DNA from: Paenibacillus hemerocallicola
GTDB lineage: Bacteria; Bacillota; Bacilli; Paenibacillales; NBRC-103111
Length of the DNA: 39,404 nucleotides
Direction: 5' to 3'
NCBI RefSeq assembly: GCF_006265175.1
Contig: NZ_VDCQ01000055.1
Span: 34,645-74,048, forward strand
Each line of letters begins with the position of its first letter. Position 1 is the stretch's first letter. Position numbers and translations under genes: made by a program. This document shows, in pieces, positions 15,483 to 24,189 of the stretch. The notes below the pieces were generated by a model that worked only from the letters and a program-made list of their open reading frames with translations, did no database searches and was not told the DNA's origin.

Positions 15483-18400
15483 CTACTCGATTTTCAGCCC
15501 CAAGCTTTTGTCTCCGAGCGCAACGTGCTCCATTCCTTCTTCTTTGGCGTAACGGACATTCGCAAGCAGCACGTTTTCCTGCAGCACATGATCGAACCGC
15601 CCGATCGCCGCCTTCAATGAGGCGTCGGCGTCAAGCACGAGGTTGACGCGCTTCTCGACCGGAAGGTCGAGCTTCTTGCGGTAATCCTGGATGGCGCGGA
15701 CGACTTCGCGGACGACGCCTTCCTGCTCCAACTCCTCCGTAATCGTCGTGTTCAGCGCCACGGTAATCCGATTGCCCGACGCCGAGGCGAAGCCCGGCTT
15801 CGCCTGCTTCTCCACGAGCAGCTCGTCCAGCGCAATATGAAGCGATTCTCCGTCGACGGTGACGTCGAGAAAGCCGCCCGTGACCGCTTGCTTGGACTCG
15901 GAGGCGGGGAGCTGCTTCAGATGCGCCTGCACCGGTCCGACGAATTTGCCGTATTTTTTGCCCGCTGTTTTCAGGTTCAGCTTCAAGGTGAAATCGACGA
16001 ACCCGCCGTCATCGTGCTCCACGCGGATTTGCTTGACGTTGACCTCGTCCTTGATAATCGATTCGAACCGGGTCAGATTGAAATCGCGGTCCAGCGAAAC
16101 GATCAGCTCGGACAAAGGCTGGCGCGTCTTGATCGCCGTATCGTTGCGGACGCTGCGCGCGAGCTCGACGATTTGCCGAGCCGTCTCCATATCGCTCTCC
16201 AACTGCGCGTTGATCAGCGACTCGTTCGCCTTCGGATAATCGGCGAGATGGACGCTGCCTTCTCCGCCCATATTGCCATACAGGTCTTCGGCGATCAGCG
16301 GCGCGTACGGCGCGATTATCCGCGACAGCGTCAGCAGCACTTCGCGCAGCGTCTGGTAGGCGGACACTTTGTCGGCCGTCATTTCCCCGCCCCAGAAACG
16401 GTCGCGCGAACGGCGGATATACCAGTTGCTCATCTCCTCGACGAACGACTCGATCTGCTTCGCCGGATTGAGGAAATCGTATTGCTCCAGCCCTTTCTCG
16501 ACCTGCCGCAGCGTGCTGTGAAGCCTGGACAGGATCCACAGGTCCAGCTCGTTCGCGGACGTTTGCTGCGGATGGTCTTCCGGACGGTATTGGTCGATGA
16601 CGGCATACAGCGCATAGAACGCGTGCGCATTGTGGATCGTGTCGATCACCTTCGACTTCGCTTCCGCCACGATCTGCTTCGAGAACCGTTTGCTGTTCCA
16701 GGGTGCGCTGTCGGCGAGCAGCGACCAGCGGAACGCGTCCGTGCCGAACTGCTCGATGATGTCCCACGGATCGATAACGTTGCCTTTGCTCTTGGACATT
16801 TTCTGGCCGTGCTCATCCAGCACATGCCCGGTAGACAGTACCGCCTTGTAGGGAGCTTGCCCGTTGTACAGCGTCGATACGGCCAACAGGCTGAAAAACC
16901 AGCCCCGCGTCTGATCGATGCCTTCGCATATGATATCGGCCGGGTATTGCTCGCGGAATGCATGCTCGTCGCCGAACGGATGATGGTACTGGGCGAACGG
17001 CATCGAGCCGCTGTCGAACCAGACGTCGATTACTTCGGGCGTCCGTTCCATCGTGCCGCCGCAGGAGCAGCGCACCTGAACGTGATCCACGTAAGGCTTG
17101 TGCAGCTCCAGCTCCGGATCGATCGTGCCGATGGCTCTGTCGCGCAGCTCCTGGCGGCTTCCCGGCGAGAACTCCGTCCGGCAGTCTGCGCAAACCCATA
17201 CGTTGAGCGGCGTACCCCAGTACCGGTTGCGGCTGATGTTCCAATCGACTAGCTCCTCGAGAAACTTGCCGAATCGGCCTTCGCGAATATGGCCCGGGTA
17301 CCAGTCGACTTTATTGTTGTTGTCGATCAGCTGCTGCTTGACCGCGGTCGTACGGATGAACCAGCTTTCCATCGCGTAGTAGAGCAGCGGGGATTTGCAC
17401 CGCCAGCAGAACGGGTAGCTATGCTCGTAGCGCTCCTTGGCGAACAGCAAGCCGCGTTCGGACAAGCTTCTCACGATATCGACGTCGCAATCTTTGACGA
17501 ACCGTCCGGCGAACTCGGCGATCTGCTCCGTATATTTCCCGGCCAAATCGACTACGCTTACGAAATCCAGCTCGTGCTGGCGGGTCGTGCGATAGTCGTC
17601 TTCCCCGTGGGCGGGCGCGATATGGACGATACCCGTACCGCTCGTATCGCTGACGTAATCCGCGTCCACGACGATATGGCCTTTGTTCACGGCAATGTAG
17701 TCGAACGGAGGCTTGTATGACGTTCCGACGAACTCCGAGCCTTTATGCTCGGACAAAATCTCGCTGCCTTCCTTCATTACTTTCTCGACGAGATTTTTCG
17801 CTACGATGAATATTTCTCCGTCTTGCTTCACTTTGACGTAGTCGATATCTTTGTTGACCGCCAGCGCGATGTTCGCCGGAAGCGTCCAAGGGGTGGTCGT
17901 CCAGGCGAGGAACGATTCGTCGGCAGCGGCGCTTCTGAATTTGACGGTGGCGCTCAAATCCTTCACGTCCTCGTAGCCTTGAGCCACCTCGTGGGAGCTG
18001 AGCGTGGTCTGGCAGCAAGGACAGTACGGGCTTACCCGGTGGCCTTTGTACAGCAGACCCTTCTTGTGGATGTCCGATAAAATGTTCCAGACGCTCTCGA
18101 TGTAGTCGTTCGTAAGCGTAATGTACGGATGATCCATGTCCGTCCAGTAGGCGATCGCTTCGGTCAGCTCGCGCCATTGCCGTTCATACTCGAATACGCT
18201 CGCTTTGCAAGCTTCCACGAATTCGGATACGCCGTACTTCTCGATTTCCTGCTTGCCGGAAATGCCGAGCTGCTTCTCCACGCCTAGCTCGACGGGCAGG
18301 CCGTGCGTGTCCCAGCCGGCTTTGCGGATGACGCGGTAGCCGGACATCGTTTTGTACCGGCAGATGAAATCTTTGATGACGCGCCCGAGCACGTGCCCGA

Positions 18401-18566
18401 TATGGGGCTTTCCGTTGGCGGTCGGGGGGCCTTCGTAGAAGACGAAGTTCGGCTTGCCTTCGCGGTTCGCGATCGACCGGCGGAACGTATCGTCCTGCTT
18501 CCATTGTCCGAGGACGCGCAGCTCGCGGGCTCTCGGCTTTTCTTTGACATCGACTTTTCTCATCAT
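15483..18566 (-). CDS. ileS: Isoleucyl-tRNA synthetase, type 2 (eukaryote-like)
   Basis: Charges tRNA-Ile with isoleucine. The protein has 1027 residues: HIGH at 55-58, the editing domain in the first half (TTTPWTLPANIALAV), KMSKS at 589-593 and the anticodon-binding domain after about 650. The length, DWNISRNRYWGTPLNVWVC and the C-terminal region identify IleRS type 2 rather than the ~920-residue type 1. Type 2 enzymes are generally insensitive to mupirocin. ATG 18566 is chosen because AGGAAGGG lies 8 bases upstream; TTG 18572 is only 3 bases from it. The gene is preceded by a T-box with an isoleucine specifier and by repeat copy C within the leader. Confidence 0.95.
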   Translation of the reverse strand: MMRKVDVKEKPRARELRVLGQWKQDDTFRRSIANREGKPNFVFYEGPPTANGKPHIGHVLGRVIKDFICRYKTMSGYRVIRKAGWDTHGLPVELGVEKQLGISGKQEIEKYGVSEFVEACKASVFEYERQWRELTEAIAYWTDMDHPYITLTNDYIESVWNILSDIHKKGLLYKGHRVSPYCPCCQTTLSSHEVAQGYEDVKDLSATVKFRSAAADESFLAWTTTPWTLPANIALAVNKDIDYVKVKQDGEIFIVAKNLVEKVMKEGSEILSEHKGSEFVGTSYKPPFDYIAVNKGHIVVDADYVSDTSGTGIVHIAPAHGEDDYRTTRQHELDFVSVVDLAGKYTEQIAEFAGRFVKDCDVDIVRSLSERGLLFAKERYEHSYPFCWRCKSPLLYYAMESWFIRTTAVKQQLIDNNNKVDWYPGHIREGRFGKFLEELVDWNISRNRYWGTPLNVWVCADCRTEFSPGSRQELRDRAIGTIDPELELHKPYVDHVQVRCSCGGTMERTPEVIDVWFDSGSMPFAQYHHPFGDEHAFREQYPADIICEGIDQTRGWFFSLLAVSTLYNGQAPYKAVLSTGHVLDEHGQKMSKSKGNVIDPWDIIEQFGTDAFRWSLLADSAPWNSKRFSKQIVAEAKSKVIDTIHNAHAFYALYAVIDQYRPEDHPQQTSANELDLWILSRLHSTLRQVEKGLEQYDFLNPAKQIESFVEEMSNWYIRRSRDRFWGGEMTADKVSAYQTLREVLLTLSRIIAPYAPLIAEDLYGNMGGEGSVHLADYPKANESLINAQLESDMETARQIVELARSVRNDTAIKTRQPLSELIVSLDRDFNLTRFESIIKDEVNVKQIRVEHDDGGFVDFTLKLNLKTAGKKYGKFVGPVQAHLKQLPASESKQAVTGGFLDVTVDGESLHIALDELLVEKQAKPGFASASGNRITVALNTTITEELEQEGVVREVVRAIQDYRKKLDLPVEKRVNLVLDADASLKAAIGRFDHVLQENVLLANVRYAKEEGMEHVALGDKSLGLKIE

Positions 18567-18587
18567 GTTCAATACCCTTCCTTTGTA

Positions 18588-18779
18588 CGATTAGCGGAAC
18601 TGAAGTGCGTTATGACAATGAAAACCAAGCCGGATTGTAAAATAACGGAATACGCTTCCGCTATGTCCACTCATCTGTAAGGATTTGCCGAGTATTGACC
18701 TAAATAGCGGAGCACAGTTCCGTTAAGTTTGGGTAATAACGGAACATGCGAGGATTAACGGAACGGAGTTCCGCTAATG
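18588..18779 (+). repeat. Four-box palindromic intergenic repeat, copy C (in the ileS leader)
   Basis: Boxes lie at 18589-18614, 18641-18664, 18703-18726 and 18754-18778. The core C positions 18595, 18646, 18708 and 18759 give spacings of 51, 62 and 51 bp. The half-box (ATAACGGAAC, core C 18740) lies 32 bp after box 3. Box 4 is almost a perfect palindrome (ATTAACGGAACGGAGTTCC followed by GCTAAT). The copy lies between the T-box terminator and the ileS ribosome site, so it is transcribed whenever the T-box reads through. Confidence 0.88.
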
Positions 18780-18837
18780 GCCGTACGCAAGCGGTCAAGC
18801 GGACAACAAGCTAAGGCAGCGGCATTGTAGCGGACAA

Positions 18838-19174
18838 ACAAAAAAATCCCGTCCCCGTAAGGGACGAGAAATCTCGCGCTACCACCCTCGTTCCGCATGC
18901 GCTTCCGGTAGACGGAATGCCGCGGCACCTCTCAGCTGCGTACGATATTGCGCGTCCGACAGCCGGAATGCTGCCGTTCGTCGCTGTTAAACTCCTACGC
19001 ATCCCTTGTAACGGCGGGCTCCCGGGTCGGCTTACTGAAGTTCGGCCTTCCTTCTCGGAGATGATTTCCGGCAGCTTCCTGAACGTCGGCTTCGCAGCGT
19101 CGGGCCGACTCTCTGGGGATCAAGCAAGCAGCGTACTCGTTCTCTTCAATGAATGTAATCTTCGTATTGAATTT
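18838..19174 (-). ncRNA. T-box leader (tRNA-Ile-sensing riboswitch) of ileS
   Basis: The minus strand carries the T-box motif AGGGTGGTAGCGCG at 18888-18875, one base off the usual AGGGTGGNACCGCG. Its TGGT bulge complements the ACCA end of tRNA-Ile. Downstream is a terminator stem (CTCGTCCC with GGGGACGGGA, 18870-18848) and seven T. The stem I region (about 19150-19010) contains AGAGAG and the specifier candidate ATC (Ile) at 19065-19063 followed by A; a second ATC comes directly after. Uncharged tRNA-Ile should stabilise the antiterminator and switch on ileS. Confidence 0.92.
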
Positions 19175-19181
19175 ACATCCA

Positions 19182-19210
19182 TTTATACACCACCGGCGGC
19201 GGAATGTCAA
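19182..19210 (-). promoter_or_regulatory. Strong sigma-A promoter of the T-box/ileS transcript
   Basis: On the minus strand TTGACA (19210-19205) is followed by a 17-bp spacer and TATAAA (19187-19182), nearly perfect consensus. Transcription would begin near 19174, just ahead of stem I of the T-box. Confidence 0.88.
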
Positions 19211-19559
19211 TCGGGAGGCGGCCTGCCAAGCGTGCAATCGGCATCTCCCGCCGTCGCCGCCGCGTCAAGGGCATGAACGGTTAATGCGCCTGCATTCGTT
19301 AGCCTTTAAGGGCCCATTGGATTTCGTCTTCGTCGTCGTATGATGTTCCGAATGCGATGCGCTTGACTAAACGTTGAATTTCCGGGCCCGGGTATGCTTG
19401 CTATTGAAGGGAAGCAGCGGAGGTGCGGGATTGAGATTATTAGTAGTGATCGTATGGGCGAGCGCCATTTTCGCGCTGACCTGCGCATCCGACTCCGGGT
19501 TTTGATGATCGGTGAAGGCCGGCTGTCTTTGCCGGCGACTTGCGGAACCGCGAATCCAT
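19211..19559. other. Intergenic DNA with a possible decayed minus-strand coding fragment
   Basis: No intact gene is supported. On the minus strand 19400-19299, a 33-codon frame between two stops ends in EIQRLVKRIAFGTSYDDEDE followed by IQWALKG. It has protein-like composition but no start or ribosome site; it could be the tail of a lost gene or chance. I do not recognise it. Confidence 0.3.
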
Positions 19560-19750
19560 AAAATAACGGAACTGGAGTATGCTATTGATCCGACCGCTCG
19601 TGTGGATTGCAAAATAAGGGAAAACCGTTCCGTTATTCCGCTGTTCACGATCACATTCACCTCGAAAAATCGGGATAACGGAAGTCTGTTCCGTTATCCT
19701 CAAGCCTATAACGGAATTCGGGACAATAGCGGAATACAGCTCCTCTATTT
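19560..19750 (+). repeat. Four-box palindromic intergenic repeat, copy D
   Basis: Cores lie at 19567, 19618 (variant AAGGGAA), 19679 and 19730, with spacings of 51, 61 and 51 bp. The half-box core C at 19712 is 33 bp after box 3, in ATAACGGAATTCGGGAC, closely matching copy A. Box 1 (ATAACGGAACTGGAGTATGC, then TATT) is nearly identical to box 1 of copy E. Segments between boxes 1 and 2 also align with copy C (GGATTGCAAAATAA against GGATTGTAAAATAA). The stretch 19751-19937 has no supported gene. Confidence 0.88.
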
Positions 19751-19937
19751 ACGGCAACGCGTTGTACCCGCTTCATCAAGGGCCTTCAGGTTGTATGCGG
19801 ATGATGTCGTCTTAGTTTTTTTCAATAAACGCCCGGAATTAGCGCTATGAGGTGTATGAGGTTCATTAATAGTTCACCGACTTGCGGTTTCGGACAGGCT
19901 GTTCCCTGGTTTCTTGGATTGTAAGGGGGCCTTCGCG

Positions 19938-21515
19938 CTAATCGTTTCTGCGAGCCGCCCGGATCTTCTCTTCGTAATGCTTGAAGATGACGTCACCGTT
20001 ATATTGTTCCATCAAAATATTGCGGTATTCCGGCCAGCGGGCGGACGATTTGTCCGAGAACATCATTTTAACCAAAAGCTCGTTTTGCTTGGCGCGCATC
20101 GCCTCCACATTGACCCCGAGCGGCGGGGTCAGCGTCGTGCCGAGCCCCTCGTACACCGGAATGGCCGTGATCGTGTCGAGAATGACTTGGTCGCGGACCG
20201 ACCGGCGCGGATCGATAACCTTCAAGCCCAGCACATCCGGCGTGTTCGGGGTGAAGAAATCCCAAATTTTCAGAAAGTCCCCGTTCCGCACGATATCCGC
20301 CTCGATTTTGTCCGGGTTCAATGTAATCGCGTTGCCCTTCCGCGTATAGTGCACATTTTCCAAGCCGTAGTGGGTGAGGAGAAACCCTTCCACGCCCGCC
20401 AGCCAGTCGAGAATTTGCGTCATCCGCTTCAGCTTCTCCTGATTCAGGCCTGCGGCGTTGTTCGAGTATACGAACGGATAGTCCGGGGTAGGAGCCGTGC
20501 GTATCGGCTTGCCGCCAAACGGATTGAACGGCACCCAATCGGCCGCCGGATTGAGTTGTCTGCTGCGCGTCTGAATGCTCTCCGGATTGGCGTCCAGCGC
20601 GAAGTCGGCGGTGTTCCCGAGCACGATGCCGGCTTTTCCTTGCACCGCTTTGTCGATATGCTGTTGGCCTTTGTTCAAAAACCAATCCGGATCGACCAGC
20701 CCGCCGCCGCTTACCTTCAATATATCGGTCACCGTTTGCTGGACGAGCGGATCGCTCTGCATGTCGATCAGCCTGTCTTTCTCGAAGTAGGCGGGGAACA
20801 GCAGACCGTTTTTGACGAATTCCGGCCAGTCCAGCGACAAGGAGGAGCCGTTGCCCGAGACGGTAAAGCCGTACGTGTCGCCTTTGCCGTTGCCGTCAGG
20901 ATCGCCGAGCGTGAATGCCTTCAGCACGTCGATATATTCTTGGTAAGTGCCGGGAACGGCCAGGCCGAGCCTTTGCAGCCAATCTTTGCGGATATAGTAG
21001 GCGCGGTACGACTTCTTGTCGTACGGAATCGGCGCGCGGACGAATTTGTTGTGAAGCTGGTATTCCTTCAATTCCTTCTCGTTCATCCAGAACGTGAAAT
21101 AGTTCGGCATCGTATTCGGCGTTACGAAATAAGTCATGTCGGCGAGCACGTTATCGAGCGCTTGCTTGGCGCCGCCGTCCGGACTAAGCTGGAGCCACAT
21201 ATCCGGCGGATCGTTGGCGGCGAGCAGGCCGGCGATTTTCGCCTCGTACGCGTCTCCCGGCTCCATGTACGTTACCTTGAGACTGACATCGAACTTCGAC
21301 TCAATCGCCTTGCGCACGAAATCCTGGTCGGCCTCGGGCAGACGGGAAGCGGAAGGGCCGCTTATAAACATGCTGAGCTGCATGCGGCTGTCGCCTTCTC
21401 CGCTACGGCCGTCGGCCGCAACGTCCCGGTCATAGCGGTTCCATGCAATATAGCCGATCGCGGCGCAGCATAAAAGGACGAGCAGCAGAAGTGATCCCCA
21501 CTTGACGGTTTTCAG
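19938..21515 (-). CDS. LipO-like ABC solute-binding protein with probable CTG start
   Basis: A large (about 525 residues) extracellular solute-binding protein of the LipO/LplA type. Visible features are GPSASRLPEADQDFVRKAIE near the mature start, a Ca-binding-like loop GDPDGNGKGDTYGF, DPDWFLNKG, and the C-terminal YEGLGTTLTPPLGVNVEAMR segment. The first ATG in frame (21383) would remove the export signal. Upstream in frame there is no ATG, GTG or TTG before a stop. CTG at 21515 has a perfect AAGGAGG (21531-21525) 9 bases upstream and opens a basic-plus-hydrophobic leader (KTVKWGSLLLLVLLCCAAIG). That leader lacks a standard lipobox, so it may be an uncleaved anchor. The gene is divergent from the membrane AraC regulator. 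Confidence 0.82.
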   Translation of the reverse strand: MKTVKWGSLLLLVLLCCAAIGYIAWNRYDRDVAADGRSGEGDSRMQLSMFISGPSASRLPEADQDFVRKAIESKFDVSLKVTYMEPGDAYEAKIAGLLAANDPPDMWLQLSPDGGAKQALDNVLADMTYFVTPNTMPNYFTFWMNEKELKEYQLHNKFVRAPIPYDKKSYRAYYIRKDWLQRLGLAVPGTYQEYIDVLKAFTLGDPDGNGKGDTYGFTVSGNGSSLSLDWPEFVKNGLLFPAYFEKDRLIDMQSDPLVQQTVTDILKVSGGGLVDPDWFLNKGQQHIDKAVQGKAGIVLGNTADFALDANPESIQTRSRQLNPAADWVPFNPFGGKPIRTAPTPDYPFVYSNNAAGLNQEKLKRMTQILDWLAGVEGFLLTHYGLENVHYTRKGNAITLNPDKIEADIVRNGDFLKIWDFFTPNTPDVLGLKVIDPRRSVRDQVILDTITAIPVYEGLGTTLTPPLGVNVEAMRAKQNELLVKMMFSDKSSARWPEYRNILMEQYNGDVIFKHYEEKIRAARRND

Positions 21516-21608
21516 ACGTTCCAGCCTCCTTGGCGTACCGTTGTAGCTTCTATGTTATACGGTTTTGTCCGCAAAGGGAACAGCCGATATCCTCCAGAGG
21601 GAAAAACG

Positions 21609-21638
21609 TTTACATTCCGCCGGGAACAAGGGTACAAT
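21609..21638 (+). promoter_or_regulatory. Candidate promoter of the membrane AraC regulator gene
   Basis: TTTACA (21609-21614) and TACAAT (21633-21638) are separated by 18 bp. Initiation near 21645 would leave a short leader of about 30 bases before the ATG at 21676. Confidence 0.6.
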
Positions 21639-21675
21639 TTTCCCATGCAAGCCATAATCGTGCGGAGGGTCCAAG

Positions 21676-23943
21676 ATGAGAAAAAAGAGCGGATTTCACC
21701 GGCTGCTGCTTTCGTATTTGCCCGTTTTCTTCGTCATCATCCTGACGCTGCTGCTGCTTGCCTATTTGTCGCTAAGCGAAATGTCGCAGCGTTCCGCCTC
21801 GAAGGCGAATATGCTGCTGTCCCATAATATTAGCCAGACGATCGACGACGCGCTGCGCAGTCTCGACGAGCTCGTCAACAACGAGCTGCGCGGCAACGAT
21901 GCGATCAAATCGTTTTTCACGCCGGTTCCCGCCGCGGACAGACAGCAAACGGATTACGAGGCCGCCGCGGCGATGAGCGAAATGCTGCGCAAGCATCCGA
22001 TCCTGCATTCGATGTACTTGTACCGGACCTCGGACGCGAAGGTGCTGACTCCCTCATCGCTGATCCCGCTCGGCCAGTTCGGCGACAAGCAGTTTATTGG
22101 CGCCAATATATCCACCCTGACTCCGCTCCGCTGGGAGAAAAAGCGGACGTACATGGAGCAGCCGGATGCCAAGGGCGTTTCGGTCGTCAGCTTGGTCAAA
22201 ATTGCCAATTTGTCGGACCGCAGTCTCATGGTCATACATGTGAAGACGGATGCGCTAAGCGACATGATCGCCAAAATGTCCGAATCGAAGCTGAACTTCG
22301 TCGAGCTGGTCGACGGGGACGGCAAGCTGATCGCCTCGAAACGGCTGGCCGATTCCGCCGACGGCCGGGGGGAAACGCCGGATCCCGGCAAGGAGCTCTC
22401 GTTCGTACGCTCCGAATATACCGGCTGGTCGGTGCGCAGCGGGATATACAATTCCAGCATATTGGACTGGGTGTCGTCTCTGTTTTACGTCTGGATCTCG
22501 TTCGGCTTCGCGGTCATCGTACTGGGGGCGGTCTGGCTGTTCTTCGTGACGCGGCGCAATTTCCGGCCGATCGAGAGCGTGGCGAGCCGCATCGAGGCGT
22601 TTGCCCGGCAAAAGTCCGAGCAGCTGCGCATCGAGGAGAAGCCGGACGAGTTCAAATATATCGAAGCCGCGATCGAGCAGCTGCTCGATCAGCATAGTCT
22701 GATGCAGGTGCGGCATGAGGAAAACATTGTGTACCGGAGACGGCACGTGTTCCTTCATCTTCTGGAGGACGAGCACTATGCCGGGCGAGCGGAGCACGCC
22801 ATGCCGTCCGAGCTGTCGCTGCTCGGACTGGAGGCTCCGATCGGCGGCGTGATCGCAGCCCTGATCGAGATCGACCAGTTTCACGAGTTCGCAGGCCGGT
22901 ATGACCGAAGAGACCAGCATTTGCTGAAGCAGGTGCTGAGCAACGTCGCCAAGGAAATTGCCGAGAGCGCTTCGGTCCGTCCATGCTCGGAGTGGGTGAG
23001 CCCGCATCAGATGGGGTTTATTTTTCACTTGGACAAGTTGGACGAGCCGGACGAGCTGGAGCGCGCGGCCGTCGGGGTATTGGAGAAAATGCGCGCCTGG
23101 ATCGAGCATAATTTGTCATTTACCGTAACGGCAAGCATCGGCGGCAGCTGCGACGGGCTGGACGGCTTGCCCGACTCGTACCGGAGAGCGCAGCAGATGC
23201 TGGGCTACAAGTCTTCCCTCGGGACGAACCGGCTGATCGTTCCGGCGGACATCGCGCAGCCGCACGGCGAAATGTTCAAGCGGCTGCAGGATATCCGCCT
23301 CATCTGCCAAGCGTTCCGGTCCGGCGACCCGGATTGGGCCGAACGGCTGAACGAGCTGTACTTGTCCGTGCGGGAGGCGCTGTTTACGCGCGACGATTTG
23401 TTCCATCTGTTCAATATGCTGACCGTCCACCTGCACCGGGAAATGATGGAGCTGCCCGGAGAGTTCCAGGATATTTGGTACAAAGGCTTCGGACGGCGGC
23501 TGGACGGGATTCCGGAGCGGCATGAGACGCTGGACGGCATGTATGCCGAGCTGGACGGGCTGCTGCAAGAAGCGTTCGGCCAAATGAAAGCGATCCGCGA
23601 AGCGAGAAGCGCCCACCAGACGCTGCAAAACGTCAAGGCGTATATCGAGGAGCGCTACGGCGACCCCGAGCTTTCGCAAGCCCAGGTGAGCTCGGAGTTC
23701 GGCTACAATGCAAGCTACTTCAGCCGTATTTTCAAGGAATCGTTCGGCGTCAAGTTTATCGATTACGTAACCCGGATCCGGATGGACAAAGCGGTCGAGC
23801 TGCTGCGGGAAACGTCGACCCCCGTACAGGATATCGCCGAAATGGTCGGGTATACGAATGCGCTCTCCTTCATCCGCGCGTTCAAGAAGCACACCGGCAC
23901 GACGCCGGGCAATTACCGCAAAGAGAGTCCGGACGCGCTATAA
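21676..23943 (+). CDS. Membrane-anchored AraC family regulator with extracellular sensor domain
   Basis: A 755-residue regulator typical of Paenibacillus sugar-uptake loci. It has a first membrane helix (about 8-30), an extracellular sensor region of about 230 residues that looks like a double CACHE domain, a second helix (about 265-292), a HAMP-like and poorly conserved central region, and a C-terminal AraC DNA-binding domain. The last contains VSSEFGYNASYFSRIFKESF and DIAEMVGYTNALSFIRAFKK, followed by GTTPGNYR. The ATG follows GGAGGG by about 6 bases. It lies between a divergent binding-protein gene and a downstream binding-protein/permease operon in the same direction, and is likely to control one or both. 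The ligand is unknown. Confidence 0.9.
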   Translation: MRKKSGFHRLLLSYLPVFFVIILTLLLLAYLSLSEMSQRSASKANMLLSHNISQTIDDALRSLDELVNNELRGNDAIKSFFTPVPAADRQQTDYEAAAAMSEMLRKHPILHSMYLYRTSDAKVLTPSSLIPLGQFGDKQFIGANISTLTPLRWEKKRTYMEQPDAKGVSVVSLVKIANLSDRSLMVIHVKTDALSDMIAKMSESKLNFVELVDGDGKLIASKRLADSADGRGETPDPGKELSFVRSEYTGWSVRSGIYNSSILDWVSSLFYVWISFGFAVIVLGAVWLFFVTRRNFRPIESVASRIEAFARQKSEQLRIEEKPDEFKYIEAAIEQLLDQHSLMQVRHEENIVYRRRHVFLHLLEDEHYAGRAEHAMPSELSLLGLEAPIGGVIAALIEIDQFHEFAGRYDRRDQHLLKQVLSNVAKEIAESASVRPCSEWVSPHQMGFIFHLDKLDEPDELERAAVGVLEKMRAWIEHNLSFTVTASIGGSCDGLDGLPDSYRRAQQMLGYKSSLGTNRLIVPADIAQPHGEMFKRLQDIRLICQAFRSGDPDWAERLNELYLSVREALFTRDDLFHLFNMLTVHLHREMMELPGEFQDIWYKGFGRRLDGIPERHETLDGMYAELDGLLQEAFGQMKAIREARSAHQTLQNVKAYIEERYGDPELSQAQVSSEFGYNASYFSRIFKESFGVKFIDYVTRIRMDKAVELLRETSTPVQDIAEMVGYTNALSFIRAFKKHTGTTPGNYRKESPDAL

Positions 23944-24106
23944 CGGGGACCGGATCAACAAAAATGACGACAAGGTAAAAAAAAGGCGATCCCGCCATAC
24001 ACCCGATTCGACCCGGTTTTCGGCCGCACCGCCGCCACGGGCGATTCGGGTTATTCGTTATCGGCAGTCCTTCAACAAATATGCTTATCGCGTAAAAAAT
24101 CAAATA

Positions 24107-24136
24107 TTTACACCGTTTCGACGGGAATGATACGTT
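24107..24136 (+). promoter_or_regulatory. Weak candidate promoter of the binding-protein/permease operon
   Basis: TTTACA at 24107-24112 is followed after 18 bp by TACGTT (24131-24136), a poor -10 box, as expected for an activator-dependent promoter. The 246-base gap 23944-24189 holds no gene. Confidence 0.3.
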
Positions 24137-24189
24137 ACTAGAGAGCCGGCCGGTTCAACCAGATGCGACTATTCCAAGGAGGGTTTCCA

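Noticed and set aside
15837-17252. 471-codon plus-strand frame
   Set aside because: Antisense shadow of ileS, which has unmistakable HIGH and KMSKS motifs on the other strand.
19914-21473. 519-codon plus-strand frame
   Set aside because: Antisense shadow of the binding-protein gene on the minus strand.
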